NCBI GenBank assembly: GCA_934565415.1
Contig: CAKTHQ010000007.1
Location: forward strand, 9,366 to 73,365
Source: an uncultured Oscillospiraceae bacterium
Lineage (GTDB): Bacteria; Bacillota; Clostridia; Oscillospirales; Oscillospiraceae
DNA length: 64,000 nucleotides
Reading direction: 5' to 3'
In this document: piece after piece, positions 8,622 to 17,735 of the stretch
Position numbering within the stretch: position 1 is the stretch's first letter
Layout of the letters: the number at the start of each line of letters is the position of its first letter
Position numbers and translations under genes: made by a program
The notes under the pieces: generated by a model
Database searches by the model: none
Seen by the model: the letters and a program-made list of their open reading frames with translations, nothing else
What the model was told of the DNA's origin: nothing

Positions 8622-8643
8622 GAATAGAATCCCATGGTACGAT
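8615..8643 (+). promoter_or_regulatory. sigma-A promoter of birA
   Basis: TTGACA (8615-8620) and TACGAT (8638-8643) are separated by 17 bases. The predicted transcript starts near 8650, which excludes the upstream ATG at 8611 and supports the TTG start of birA at 8668. Confidence 0.8.
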
Positions 8644-8667
8644 GCCGGGGATGAAGAAGGTGATACT

Positions 8668-9630
8668 TTGACAACGAAAGACCGGGTGGTGACCTTGCTC
8701 TCTGCCTGCCGGGGGACCTACCTTTCCGGAGAAGAGCTGGCCCAGAGTCTGCAGGTTTCCCGGGCGGCGGTGTGGAAGGCAATTCAGGCGCTGCGGGAGG
8801 CGGGGTACCCCATCGAGGGAATTCCCAGCCGGGGCTATCGGCTGGTGTCTGCGGGAGATATTCTCTCCCTGGGCGGCATTGAAAGCCGGCTGTGCTTCCC
8901 GGACCACTGGCACCTGGAGGTCCTGGGGGAGGTCAGCTCCACAAACGCCCTGCTGCGGGCCCGGGCGGAAGCAGGGGCGCCGGACAGCACCGTGCTGGTG
9001 GCGGCCAGCCAGACCCTGGGCCGGGGACGGATGGGCCGGAAGTTTTATTCTCCGGCGGACACGGGGGTGTATCTCAGTGTCCTCATTCGCCGGGATTGGC
9101 CGCCAACGGCGGCAAGAGATCTGACCGTTTTGGCGGCAGTGGCAGCGGCAAGGGCGGCGGAAGCCCTCTCCTGCAGGGAGACCAAAATCAAATGGGTCAA
9201 CGATATTTTCCTGGACGGGAAAAAGGTCTGCGGCATTCTGACGGAGGCTGCCTTCCGGATGGAGGAAGGAACCCTGGACTATGCCGTGCTGGGGGTGGGC
9301 TTTAATGCCTATCGCCCCCCGGAGGGCTTCCCGGAGACGCTTGCCCAGGTGGCGGGATCGGTTTATGAATCTGCCCGGGAAGAGGGCAGGAACGCTCTGA
9401 CGGCGGTATTTTTGAATGAACTGGAAAACTGCCTGCTGTTCCCGGTGGAGGCCAGGCAGGAGTACCGCAGGCGGAGTATGGTTTTGGGCAGGAAAGTTCA
9501 AGTCCTGTCTCCCCAAGGAAGCCGCAGAGCCCAAGCCCTGGATCTGGACGAGCACTGCGGGCTCATTGTGGAGTATCCGGACGGTACCCGGGAGACATTG
9601 CGCTCCGGGGAGATCAGCCTGCGCCTGTAG
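8668..9630 (+). CDS. birA: biotin-protein ligase / biotin operon repressor BirA
   Basis: A 320-residue bifunctional protein. The N-terminal winged helix (residues 1-60, LAQSLQVSRAAVWKAIQALR) binds DNA. The ligase domain has GRGRMGRKF (about 119-127) for biotinyl-AMP binding and KIKWVNDIFLDGKKVCGIL (about 172-190) with the catalytic Lys. It joins biotin to carboxylase carrier domains and represses biotin genes when loaded with biotinyl-AMP. TTG 8668 is chosen since AAGGTG precedes it and the promoter overlaps the only upstream ATG. bioY follows 103 bases downstream, so both are probably repressed together. Confidence 0.95.
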   Translation: MTTKDRVVTLLSACRGTYLSGEELAQSLQVSRAAVWKAIQALREAGYPIEGIPSRGYRLVSAGDILSLGGIESRLCFPDHWHLEVLGEVSSTNALLRARAEAGAPDSTVLVAASQTLGRGRMGRKFYSPADTGVYLSVLIRRDWPPTAARDLTVLAAVAAARAAEALSCRETKIKWVNDIFLDGKKVCGILTEAAFRMEEGTLDYAVLGVGFNAYRPPEGFPETLAQVAGSVYESAREEGRNALTAVFLNELENCLLFPVEARQEYRRRSMVLGRKVQVLSPQGSRRAQALDLDEHCGLIVEYPDGTRETLRSGEISLRL

Positions 9631-9733
9631 GGAAGGCTTTTGCTGCGGAAGCGTCCCCCCCAAAAAGGATCCCTTAGGAAATTGGTTCGCAGCGATATTT
9701 TATAACGCGGAAAAGAGAAAAGGAGAAAAGAGT

Positions 9734-10276
9734 ATGAACAAGAAAAAACTGACCACCCTGGATATGGCCTATATCGGCCTCTTCGCTTGCATTATGGCCA
9801 TCTGCGCCTGGATTTCCGTTCCCGGCGAAATTCCCTTCACCCTGCAGACCATGGGTGTTTTCCTGGCGGTGGGACTGCTGGGGGGCAAACGGGGGACGCT
9901 GGCGGTCCTTGTATATGTGCTTCTCGGTGCGGTAGGCCTGCCGGTGTTCTCCGGGTTTACCGGCGGCATCGGACGGCTCATGGGCGCTACCGGCGGCTAT
10001 ATCCTGGGCTTTTTGGCCTCTGCCCTGATTATGTGGGCGGTAGAGAAGCTGCTGCCCAAGCAGCTGTGGGCGCTGGTGCTGGGCATGGTTCTGGGTCTCG
10101 CTGTCTGCTATGCCTTTGGCACCGTCTGGTTCCTGGTGGTGTATACCAAGGCCAAGGGGGCGATTTCCCTGATGTCCGTGCTGGGAATGTGTGTCATTCC
10201 CTATATCATTCCGGATCTGCTCAAGATTGCCCTGGCTCTGGTGCTGACCAAAACTCTGAAGCGGTTTGTGAAGTAA
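9734..10276 (+). CDS. bioY: biotin transporter BioY (ECF S component)
   Basis: A 180-residue membrane protein with six hydrophobic segments. Family features are visible in GEIPFTLQTMGVFLAVGLLGG and YVLLGAVGLPVFSGFTGGIG. BioY is the biotin-binding S component of an energy-coupling-factor transporter; the shared EcfA/EcfT parts are not in the window. ATG 9734 has AAAAGGAG upstream. No separate operator or strong promoter is visible in the 103-base gap, so it is probably read from the BirA-controlled birA promoter. Confidence 0.93.
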   Translation: MNKKKLTTLDMAYIGLFACIMAICAWISVPGEIPFTLQTMGVFLAVGLLGGKRGTLAVLVYVLLGAVGLPVFSGFTGGIGRLMGATGGYILGFLASALIMWAVEKLLPKQLWALVLGMVLGLAVCYAFGTVWFLVVYTKAKGAISLMSVLGMCVIPYIIPDLLKIALALVLTKTLKRFVK

Positions 10277-10319
10277 GGTGCCGTAAGGCAGCCTTAAAGC
10301 TCCGTTCATAGTTTCTCTC

Positions 10320-10348
10320 TTGTTTGCGCCTCAAAAATATGGTATACT
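10320..10348 (+). promoter_or_regulatory. probable sigma-A promoter
   Basis: TTGTTT and TATACT are 17 bases apart, 22 bases before the start of the surface-protein gene. The -35 is weak and the -10 is good. Confidence 0.55.
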
Positions 10349-10369
10349 GGGGGCAAAGGAGGAGATATT

Positions 10370-11737
10370 ATGCGTTTACGCAGGATGCTTCCCGCCTTGC
10401 TGGCGGTGCTGTTGACGGTCACCCTTGGGGTGTCGGCCTCATCCTGGGACAGCTCATGGGCACAGTCCGCTCCTACGGTGGAGGTGGAGTCCGTCGGCAG
10501 AACCCAGGTGGTGCTGAAAAAGATTACCGGGGGCTATGGCGATGCGGAATACGCCTGGGGCTATACGGAGGCGGAACCGGATACCCAGTGGACCACCAAG
10601 CGGGTATTTATGGATTTGAAGCCCGGGGAAACCTACTACTTTTTTGCCAGATTTGCCGGGGATGGGGAGTACGCCCCCTCTGAGCAAAGTGACCCGGTGC
10701 GGGTGGTAACGGAGTCGGAAAGCCAGGAACCGGAGGATATGGAAAATGTGTCCGTCCGGGATGTGACCAAGGTTTACGACGGCGAACCGGCAGAGGTTCA
10801 GGTGACCGTTCCCGGCGGGGCGTACATCTACTACCGGGAGGGGACTTCCGGGGACTATGACCTGGAGGAATTCCCGGAGTACACCGATGTGGGTACCTAC
10901 AAGGTGGGCTACCGGGTGGAGATGTACGGCTATGGAGATGTAACCGGTACCGTCACCGTCAAAATCACCCCGGTTACGCCGACGGTTACTTTGGAAGACA
11001 AAACCCTGGGCTATACCGGCAAAAGCCAGAGTATGTACGGGGCCAAGGTTACCGGCATTGAAGGGGAGGCCTACAGCGGAACCGTTACCTATACATATTA
11101 TTCGGACAGTGCCTGTACCCAGGGGGAGACCACCACGGCCCCCAAGGACCCGGGAACCTATTATGTGATTGCCACTGCGGGGGCCAAGGGGAACTACGGA
11201 ACGGCCAGCAGTGAGCCTGCCAAGCTGGTAATCCGGGAGGGCAGCGGCCTTACCGGGGACGCTGCAGCTTCCACCGGCTCCGGCGGCAGCAGCTATACCA
11301 TTACGGCAACCTGCGGCGCAGGCGGCACACTGGAGCCATCCGGGGCGGTACCGGCCCCCAAGGGGAAGAATGTCAGCTTTACCGCCAAGCCGGAAAAGGG
11401 CTATGTGGTGGATGATGTTCTGGTAGACGGAAAAAGCATAGGCTCCGTAGGTGTATACACCTTCCGGAACATCCAGGGGGACCATACCATGGAGGTTACC
11501 TTCCGCCGGACTGTGGCGGAGACCACCGCACCTACGGAAACCGCGACCGAGGAGCCGACGACGGCTCCAACAACTGAGGCGGCCGTGGAAACCACCCTGC
11601 CGCAACCCCAGGAGAAGCCCGCCAAAAAGGGAATGCCCATCATGATTCCCATTCTGCTGACGGTCCTGGCCTTCGGAGCCATCGGCGCCGGAATATATGT
11701 GTATAAAAAATACGGAGACGAAGAAGATATCTTCTAA
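10370..11737 (+). CDS. cell-surface protein with Ig-like and InlB-type repeat domains
   Basis: A 455-residue exported protein. A signal peptide covers about residues 1-24. Beta-rich modules follow: a fibronectin-like region, then a MBG/Ig-like region with KVYDGEPAEVQVTVPGG and TLGYTGKSQ, then a repeat ending in VSFTAKPEKGYVVDDVLVDG, typical of divergent InlB B-repeats. A Thr/Glu/Pro-rich stalk (about 380-415) leads to a C-terminal membrane helix (about 421-443) with a short charged tail. There is no LPXTG motif, so anchoring is by the helix. The likely role is an adhesin or envelope stalk; the ligand is unknown. Confidence 0.75.
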   Translation: MRLRRMLPALLAVLLTVTLGVSASSWDSSWAQSAPTVEVESVGRTQVVLKKITGGYGDAEYAWGYTEAEPDTQWTTKRVFMDLKPGETYYFFARFAGDGEYAPSEQSDPVRVVTESESQEPEDMENVSVRDVTKVYDGEPAEVQVTVPGGAYIYYREGTSGDYDLEEFPEYTDVGTYKVGYRVEMYGYGDVTGTVTVKITPVTPTVTLEDKTLGYTGKSQSMYGAKVTGIEGEAYSGTVTYTYYSDSACTQGETTTAPKDPGTYYVIATAGAKGNYGTASSEPAKLVIREGSGLTGDAAASTGSGGSSYTITATCGAGGTLEPSGAVPAPKGKNVSFTAKPEKGYVVDDVLVDGKSIGSVGVYTFRNIQGDHTMEVTFRRTVAETTAPTETATEEPTTAPTTEAAVETTLPQPQEKPAKKGMPIMIPILLTVLAFGAIGAGIYVYKKYGDEEDIF

Positions 11738-11745
11738 AACAACAA

Positions 11746-11777
11746 GGGAGACGCCCATTTGCCGGGCGTCTCCCTTT
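11746..11777. terminator. intrinsic terminator between convergent genes
   Basis: An 11-bp perfect stem (gggagacgccc / gggcgtctccc) with a 7-base loop is followed by a short T-run. It serves the surface-protein gene and possibly the convergent capA-like gene. Confidence 0.8.
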
Positions 11778-11794
11778 CAAAATTGTAGGGCCGA

Positions 11795-12946
11795 TCAGAA
11801 CGGATATTCCTGGGCGTTTTTTCCGAAGGTATAGTCGTCGTAAAGCTTCTGGCCCACCCGGCTGTAGGCCTTGCTGTCTTCCGGGTAGAGGGTGGGCTGG
11901 TAGATGTTCTGGGGGGTGGAGCTGGACATACAGGCGGGCATGGGGGTCCGCTCGCCCAGAGTGACGGTGCCGTCCTCGTTCAGGGTTACGGTTTGCTGCA
12001 TGATAAGGGTATCCATGTCGGAGGGGAAATCACTGGTGCCGGAGCAGAAGGAACCCAGGCTGTAGTAGATCAGGCCGTCGTGGTACTCTTCAACCTTCTG
12101 GACATGGTGGGGATGGGTACCGGCCACAATGTGGAAGCCTGCGTCAATCAGCTTCCGGCCCAGCTTTTTCTGGTCCGGGTTGACGACATAAGTATCCTCT
12201 CCGCCCCAGTGGGGCATGGCGATGAGAAGCTGGGCGCCCTCATCCTTCAGGGCCTGGACGGCGGCGTCAATATCATCCGTGGCGGCCTGGGAGCCGATGG
12301 CGTAGATACCCACTTTCAGACCGCGGCTTGTTGAAATAACGGCGGTCTGGTCCTGGCAGACATAGGAGATGTTCTCGGCATCCAGGGCGCTTTCCGTCTG
12401 GTTCAGTCCCTCTTCGCCGTAGTCCATAATGTGGTTGTTGGCAAGACTTACCAGATCCACGCCGCCCAGACTTAAAATCTGAGCGTATTCCGGCTCCCCC
12501 TTATAGAGCCGGGCGCCGCCCTTGGTGGAAAAGTCTCCGGTTTTTAAGACGCATTCCAGATTGCCAAGAGTCAGGTCGTCGTTTTGCAGGACAGAGGCTA
12601 CGTTTTTCAGGGGATAGCTGTAGTCATCGCCTACGATGGCGGAAAAGGCGGAGGAGGCGGTGGCCATAAAGCCGTCGGAACCCAGGGTCAGGTTGCCAAT
12701 AAAGCTCAGGGTATAGGTGCCGTAAAGGCTGGGCTCTGTTTCCGCAGGGGCTTCCGTGCCGGTGGGGGCCTCGGTGGCCTCCGTTTCTTCGGCGGCTGTT
12801 GGAGCGGCAGGGGCTTCCGTGGGTTTGGCTTGCAGGCTGGGGCCTTTCCCGGACGAACCCAGCTGCAGACCGATAAAGAAGCCCACACTTACCAGCACCG
12901 CGGCGGAGACGATGCCGATGAGCGCTTTTTTCAGAAAATCAAACAT
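11795..12946 (-). CDS. CapA family protein (PGA_cap metallophosphatase fold)
   Basis: A 383-residue protein with one N-terminal membrane helix (about residues 8-29), an Ala/Thr/Glu/Pro-rich linker (about 35-72) and a calcineurin-like CapA domain. Metal-site motifs are FIGNLTLG, GNLECVL, SLANNHIMDYG (about 167-178) and AGTHPHHVQ (about 275-283). The family is named for poly-gamma-glutamate capsule synthesis (CapA/PgsA), but most stand-alone members have no proven substrate. No capB/capC partners are nearby, so capsule synthesis should not be assumed. AAGGAGG lies just before the ATG. Confidence 0.85.
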   Translation of the reverse strand: MFDFLKKALIGIVSAAVLVSVGFFIGLQLGSSGKGPSLQAKPTEAPAAPTAAEETEATEAPTGTEAPAETEPSLYGTYTLSFIGNLTLGSDGFMATASSAFSAIVGDDYSYPLKNVASVLQNDDLTLGNLECVLKTGDFSTKGGARLYKGEPEYAQILSLGGVDLVSLANNHIMDYGEEGLNQTESALDAENISYVCQDQTAVISTSRGLKVGIYAIGSQAATDDIDAAVQALKDEGAQLLIAMPHWGGEDTYVVNPDQKKLGRKLIDAGFHIVAGTHPHHVQKVEEYHDGLIYYSLGSFCSGTSDFPSDMDTLIMQQTVTLNEDGTVTLGERTPMPACMSSSTPQNIYQPTLYPEDSKAYSRVGQKLYDDYTFGKNAQEYPF

Positions 12947-12975
12947 GGGGAGAACCTCCTTGACAGGTAAAATAA

Positions 12976-13040
12976 AAACCGCAGTCTGCGTGTAGTGGGG
13001 TGAGATACACCCCTATCCTATCACACAGGCTGCGTGAAAT
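12976..13040 (-). terminator. terminator-like hairpin downstream of typA
   Basis: On the minus strand, a long imperfect hairpin (cgcagcctgtgtgatag against ctacacgcagactgcg, enclosing an inner ggggtg/caccc stem) is followed by TTTTTA. It ends the typA transcript just before the capA-like gene. Confidence 0.65.
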
Positions 13041-13053
13041 CAAGTATTCGGCT

Positions 13054-14883
13054 TTACTTCTGGGCCCGCTTCTTCATCAGGTTCCGCATACGCAGGGCGT
13101 GATCCAGCTCCCGCTTGCGGATACGCAGGCTCTTGGGGGTGCATTCCAGCAGCTCATCGTCTGCAAGGAACTCCAGGCACTGCTCCAGGGACATAATCTT
13201 GGGAGGCGTCAGCCGCAGAGCCTCGTCGGAACCGGCGGCACGCATATTTGTCAGCTGCTTTTTCTTGCACACGTTGACGGTCATGTCCTCATTCCGGCTG
13301 CACACGCCAACCACCATACCGGCATACACCGGGGTACCGGCGCCAATGAACAGAGTGCCCCGCTCCTGGGCATTGAACAGGCCGTAGGAGCAGGCCTCAC
13401 CGGACTCAAAGGCAATGAGGGAGCCCACCTGACGGCGCTCAATCTCACCCTTCATGGGGGCGTAGGAATCCAGCACGGAGGACATGATGCCCTCGCCCCG
13501 GGTATCGGTCAGGAACTCGTTCCGGTAGCCGAAGAGGCCCCGGGATGGAACCAGGAACTCCAGACGGTAGCGGCTGCCTACGGGGGTCATGCCCAAAAGG
13601 TCACCCTTCCGCTTGCCCATTTTTTCGATGACGGCGCCCATGCACTCTTCGGGCACATCAGCCACCATCCGCTCGATGGGCTCGCAGATTTTGCCGTCGA
13701 TCTCTTTGGTCAGCACGCGGGGGGTGGATACGGAGAACTCGTAGCCCTCCCGGCGCATGGTCTCCATCAGAATGGACAGATGCATTTCGCCGCGGCCGGC
13801 CACGTTGAAGGCATCGGTGCCCTGCTCGGTAACGTGGAGGGAGACATCCTTCAGCAGTTCCTTCTCCAGCCGGTCCCGCAGGTTCCGGGAGGTGACGAAC
13901 TTGCCTTCCTTACCGGCAAAGGGAGAATCGTTGACGGCAAAGGTCATTTCGATGGTGGGGTCGGAAATCTTTACAAAGGGCAGGGGCTCTACCACTGCGG
14001 GGTCGCACAGGGTGCGGCCGATGGTAATATCCGCCATGCCGGACAGGGCCACAATCTCGCCGGCGCTGGCCTCCTGAACGGGGACCTTCGCCAGGCCGTC
14101 GAAGGTGTACAGAGCAACCACCTTGCCCTTGGCCTTGTGGTCCGGGTCGTGATAGTCGCAGATGGCAACCTCCTGGTTCACCTTGATGGTGCCCCGCTCA
14201 ATCCGGCCCACGGCAATCCGGCCCACATACTCGTTGTAGTCGATGGAGGACACCAGCAGCTGCAAGGGAGCGGCGGGGTCGCCCGTGGGAGGATCGATAT
14301 AGTTGATGATGGTCTCAAACAGGGGAGTCAGGTCCTTGCCTACCTCATCGGGGCCGTAGGAAGCGGTGCCCTGGCGGCCGGAGCAGAAGATGGTGGGGGA
14401 ATTGAACTGCTCATCGGTGGCGTCCAGGTCCAGCAGCAGCTCCAGCACCTCGTCCATGACCTCATGGACCCGGGCGTCGGGCTTATCCACCTTATTGACG
14501 GCCACGATGACCTTATGGCCCAGTTCCAGGGCCTTCTGCAGCACGAAGCGGGTCTGGGGCATGGGGCCCTCGGCGGCGTCTACCAGCAGGATAACGCCGT
14601 TGACCATCTTCAGAATTCGCTCCACCTCGCCGCCAAAGTCGGCGTGGCCCGGGGTATCCACGATGTTGATTTTGTAGTCTTTATAGTGTACGGAAGTATT
14701 CTTGGCCAGAATGGTAATGCCCCGCTCCCGCTCCAGGTCGCCGGAGTCCATGACCCGGTCCACAGTGGCCTGATTTTCCCGATAGATGCCGCCCTGCTTC
14801 AGCATTTCGTCAACCAGGGTGGTTTTGCCGTGGTCAACGTGGGCGATGATGGCAATGTTTCTGATCTTGTCCTGAGATGCCAT
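13054..14883 (-). CDS. typA: ribosome-associated GTPase TypA/BipA
   Basis: A 609-residue translational GTPase of full family length. The G1 motif is AHVDHGKT (residues 14-21), G3 is DTPGHADF, and G4 is NKVDKPDAR. The EF-G-like domains III and V and the TypA-specific C-terminal domain follow, with GRGEMHLSILMETMRREGYEF and a basic C-terminus. TypA binds 70S ribosomes, aids 50S assembly and matters in stress or cold. AAGGAGC precedes ATG 14883. Confidence 0.97.
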   Translation of the reverse strand: MASQDKIRNIAIIAHVDHGKTTLVDEMLKQGGIYRENQATVDRVMDSGDLERERGITILAKNTSVHYKDYKINIVDTPGHADFGGEVERILKMVNGVILLVDAAEGPMPQTRFVLQKALELGHKVIVAVNKVDKPDARVHEVMDEVLELLLDLDATDEQFNSPTIFCSGRQGTASYGPDEVGKDLTPLFETIINYIDPPTGDPAAPLQLLVSSIDYNEYVGRIAVGRIERGTIKVNQEVAICDYHDPDHKAKGKVVALYTFDGLAKVPVQEASAGEIVALSGMADITIGRTLCDPAVVEPLPFVKISDPTIEMTFAVNDSPFAGKEGKFVTSRNLRDRLEKELLKDVSLHVTEQGTDAFNVAGRGEMHLSILMETMRREGYEFSVSTPRVLTKEIDGKICEPIERMVADVPEECMGAVIEKMGKRKGDLLGMTPVGSRYRLEFLVPSRGLFGYRNEFLTDTRGEGIMSSVLDSYAPMKGEIERRQVGSLIAFESGEACSYGLFNAQERGTLFIGAGTPVYAGMVVGVCSRNEDMTVNVCKKKQLTNMRAAGSDEALRLTPPKIMSLEQCLEFLADDELLECTPKSLRIRKRELDHALRMRNLMKKRAQK

Positions 14884-14930
14884 AAAAAAGCTCCTTCGTA
14901 TTTGTGTATATTATCAATTCTCAACAAAGA

Positions 14931-14959
14931 AATATACCACAATTCCTGCCCCATTGCAA
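14931..14959 (-). promoter_or_regulatory. probable promoter of typA
   Basis: On the minus strand TTGCAA and TATATT are separated by 17 bases, about 48 bases before the typA start. Confidence 0.5.
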
Positions 14960-15033
14960 TCTTTTTCTCGTTTTGCAGATACAAAAGTTCACGAAATGCC
15001 TGGAAGGTTTTCGTGCATTTTGACACGGGGTAC

Positions 15034-16116
15034 TTATTTTAGTGTTTCGCTGTGGTTGAGGACCAGGGTGCTGTACAAAAACAGCACATCGGCGTTTTCA
15101 AAGTCGATGACCCTTCCCAGGCGGTTGACGGGGAGATATCGGATGTCCACCAGGGTAACCTCTTTGTAGCAGTCCAGAAAGTAGGGGGACAGGCTACTGC
15201 CAAAGGAATCCCGGAAGAGGATGAGTTTGCCTTCCCTGGCGGCGTTTTCGTTCGTCAGGGTGATGAGGGACAGGGAGCCGGAGAGGTAAAATTCGTAGGG
15301 GTCCCGGCTATCCAGCTTCCCGAAATCGTAGATACCCATGGCCCGACTGTTTTCTCCGTCCCATACGGCGGCGGACTGAATGGCTGGAGAGATGACATAA
15401 TACATCTTTTCCCCATCCTCCGGGAGGGCCGACTGCCCGGTGTAGACCCCTCGGAAGGAAATGCCGGTGTCCTCTACGGTAAAGTCGTCCCCGATTTCCT
15501 TTCCCATAGCCTTTGCCAAAGCCTGGGCGGTAGGCAGCAGCTGTTCCTGCCGCCAATGGGTATCCGTGCGATAGTAGCTATCCAAAGACAGGGTGGGGAA
15601 GATGTTTACATAATTTGCGGAATCGGCCTGCTCGATCAGCCGGTTTACAAAGGCATCATAGTCCATCTTTGGGATGCCCTCTAAAAAGTATCCCTTATCG
15701 GGGATCACGGAGAGGTAAACCCGGTTGCTGCCGTCCAGATAGCGGCTGACTACCTCCTGGAATTTCCCGGCGGCATAGTCGGCAGAACTCAGGTTTTCCG
15801 GATATTCCAGCTGGGCCATAGTATCATTATTTACATAAATATTATTATTGTCACTCCTGCCAAGGACCTTGGTCTGGAATACCGCTTTCAGGGTCCGAAA
15901 GCCCTCCCGCAGGGGAAACTGGTCCTGGGTGTAGCTTTCAAAGCCGGATGCAAAGCGCCCGGATAGGAAGCTCTGTGCCGTCAATTCCGGCCTCTGGGCC
16001 AGCTTCCGCCGCTCGGTCAGGGATTCGGCGTTGGGCGTATGGACCCAGCAGGCAATGGTGAGGGCAATAAAAAAGGCGGCGAACAGGAGGAAATATCGAT
16101 TTTTGAATTGCTTCAT
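15034..16116 (-). CDS. DHHW family protein (AlgX/AlgJ-like)
   Basis: A 360-residue protein with an N-terminal membrane anchor (residues 8-25) and an extracytoplasmic domain. The DHHW family (PF14286) is named for a conserved motif seen here as YRTDTHWRQE. The fold is SGNH-hydrolase/AlgX-like. These proteins pair with MBOAT acyltransferases and are thought to move acyl groups onto surface polysaccharide. The MBOAT gene lies 148 bases upstream on the same strand, which fits that partnership. The acceptor glycan is unknown. Confidence 0.82.
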   Translation of the reverse strand: MKQFKNRYFLLFAAFFIALTIACWVHTPNAESLTERRKLAQRPELTAQSFLSGRFASGFESYTQDQFPLREGFRTLKAVFQTKVLGRSDNNNIYVNNDTMAQLEYPENLSSADYAAGKFQEVVSRYLDGSNRVYLSVIPDKGYFLEGIPKMDYDAFVNRLIEQADSANYVNIFPTLSLDSYYRTDTHWRQEQLLPTAQALAKAMGKEIGDDFTVEDTGISFRGVYTGQSALPEDGEKMYYVISPAIQSAAVWDGENSRAMGIYDFGKLDSRDPYEFYLSGSLSLITLTNENAAREGKLILFRDSFGSSLSPYFLDCYKEVTLVDIRYLPVNRLGRVIDFENADVLFLYSTLVLNHSETLK

Positions 16117-16164
16117 GGGATACCTCCAATTGGTAAATAAGGATTTGAGGGGTTGATAGAGAAA

Positions 16165-16245
16165 CTCCTTCCCCCCTCCTGCAGGAGGGGGGAAGAGCTT
16201 GCCTTCGGTACCTACCGTTTACCCCGTCAAATCCCCATTTGTCGA
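16165..16245. repeat. intergenic repeat with 28-bp perfect palindrome
   Basis: A perfect 28-bp palindrome (16168-16195, arms cttcccccctcctg) begins a stretch of about 70 bases. The inverted copy of this stretch occurs at about 18487-18550, including acggggtaaacggtaggtac and the caagctcttcccccctcctg block. It sits between the MBOAT and DHHW genes. The two copies look like members of a dispersed, non-coding palindromic repeat family. Confidence 0.75.
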
Positions 16246-16264
16246 AGTGAATCTTTTCAGAAAA

Positions 16265-17650
16265 TCAGAACCGGAAATACAAAAAGGGATTATAGGACCC
16301 ATCCACCAAACAGGCGGTGGCCAGGGCCAGGAGCATGATCTCTCCAATGGGGACGAGCACCGCAGCGGCCTTCGGGAACCGGCTTTCGCATTTCTGCAAA
16401 GCAATCTTTGGCAGCGGCGTTGCCCCCAAAATGGCGATACACAAAAGAACCGCATTGCTCTTTAAAAGGTATAGCCCCTCTGCCGATTCCCCGGGGATAC
16501 CGGCAAGGCCGAATAGACTCCCCATGCAGGAAATGGCCCCGGAAAGGGAGGAGGCATCAAACAGCACAAAGCCCAGCATGACCGCCAGAAGCACATAAAC
16601 CCGCCCCAAAACTCTGGAGGAATCCAGCGTTTTCAGCAGGAAGCTTTTTTCGACGATCAGCAGCAGCGCAAACCACAGCCCCCAGAATACAAAATTCCAG
16701 GAGGCCCCGTGCCAGAAGCCGGTGAGCATCCATACGACCAGAATGTTGAAAATCTGCCGTGCCTTCCCTTTCCGGTTGCCCCCAAGGGGGATATATACAT
16801 AGTCCCGGAACCAGGAGCTCAGGGACATATGCCACCGCCGCCAGAACTCCGTAATACTGCGGGAGATATAGGGATAATTAAAGTTTTCCGGGAAGGAAAA
16901 GCCAAACATCCGCCCCAGGCCAATGGCCATATCGCTATAGCCGGAGAAATCAAAATAGATGTGCAGAGTGTAACTGACGGCATAGAGCCAGGAAAACAGC
17001 ACGCTGGGGTCCTGGGTCACCCGCCAGGCGGCGCAGATTTCCCCCAAGAGGTTCGCAAGCAATACCTTTTTGCCCAGCCCTGCCAAAAATCGCCCGGTGC
17101 CCTGGCGCAGATTGTCCCAATTGTGGACTCTGGTTTTCAGCTGCTGGGCAATATCCGTATACCGGACGATGGGGCCTGCGATGAGCTGGGGGAAGAACGT
17201 AACATAGCAGGCAAGATCGATGGGATTCCTTTGGGCCCGGGTATCCCCCCGGTACACATCCACCGTATAGCTAAGAATCTGGAAGGTATAAAAACTGATA
17301 CCTACGGGCAGGGTCAGCTTCAACAAGGTAAAATGGGCGCCCAGGGCGTTCATGTTTTCCAGAAAGAAGTTTGCATACTTAAAGTAGATGAGAAAGCTCA
17401 GGCTGGAAGCCACACTCAAAAAAAGAAGCAGCTTCCGCTGTTTCGGAAACCGCTCCAGGCATAAGCCAAAACCGTAGCCCAGGAGCGTGGCAAACAGCAT
17501 CACTGCCAGATACTTCGGTTCCCCCCAGGCATAAAACACCAGGCTGAAAAATAGCAGCACGGCGTTTTTTCCTATTCTGGGTGTGAGATAATAAAAGATC
17601 AACACCAGGGGGAGAAAATAATAGAGAAAAGGAATACTGGAAAAAATCAT
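16265..17650 (-). CDS. MBOAT family O-acyltransferase (AlgI/DltB-like)
   Basis: A 461-residue polytopic membrane protein with about 11 hydrophobic segments. Hallmarks are LPVGISFYTFQ, WRRWHMSLSSWFRDYVYIPLGG and the catalytic-His region GFWHGASWNF. MBOAT proteins pass acyl groups, commonly acetyl, across the membrane to polysaccharide or teichoic acid. The length matches AlgI-type enzymes. The DHHW gene follows and a DUF4358 lipoprotein gene precedes it on the same strand, so the three form an envelope-modification group. Confidence 0.92.
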   Translation of the reverse strand: MIFSSIPFLYYFLPLVLIFYYLTPRIGKNAVLLFFSLVFYAWGEPKYLAVMLFATLLGYGFGLCLERFPKQRKLLLFLSVASSLSFLIYFKYANFFLENMNALGAHFTLLKLTLPVGISFYTFQILSYTVDVYRGDTRAQRNPIDLACYVTFFPQLIAGPIVRYTDIAQQLKTRVHNWDNLRQGTGRFLAGLGKKVLLANLLGEICAAWRVTQDPSVLFSWLYAVSYTLHIYFDFSGYSDMAIGLGRMFGFSFPENFNYPYISRSITEFWRRWHMSLSSWFRDYVYIPLGGNRKGKARQIFNILVVWMLTGFWHGASWNFVFWGLWFALLLIVEKSFLLKTLDSSRVLGRVYVLLAVMLGFVLFDASSLSGAISCMGSLFGLAGIPGESAEGLYLLKSNAVLLCIAILGATPLPKIALQKCESRFPKAAAVLVPIGEIMLLALATACLVDGSYNPFLYFRF

Positions 17651-17693
17651 TCGGGGGTATCCTTTCTAGTATATTCAAACCACGGCCTGTATC

Positions 17694-17720
17694 GTAGGGG
17701 CGGCTGGTAACCGCCCCTAC
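17694..17720. repeat. REP-like palindrome, copy 1
   Basis: A 27-base palindrome with 10-bp perfect arms (gtaggggcgg / ccgcccctac) around ctggtaa. Related copies lie at 41545-41570 and 62094-62119. All are intergenic. Confidence 0.8.
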
Positions 17721-17735
17721 AGTGAACGGGGGGAT

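Noticed and set aside
8611-8667. ATG 8611 as the birA start
   Set aside because: That ATG overlaps the promoter and operator and lacks a ribosome site; TTG 8668 has one.
11795-12946. Capsule (poly-gamma-glutamate) biosynthesis locus
   Set aside because: Only the CapA-like domain is present; capB, capC and capE are absent.
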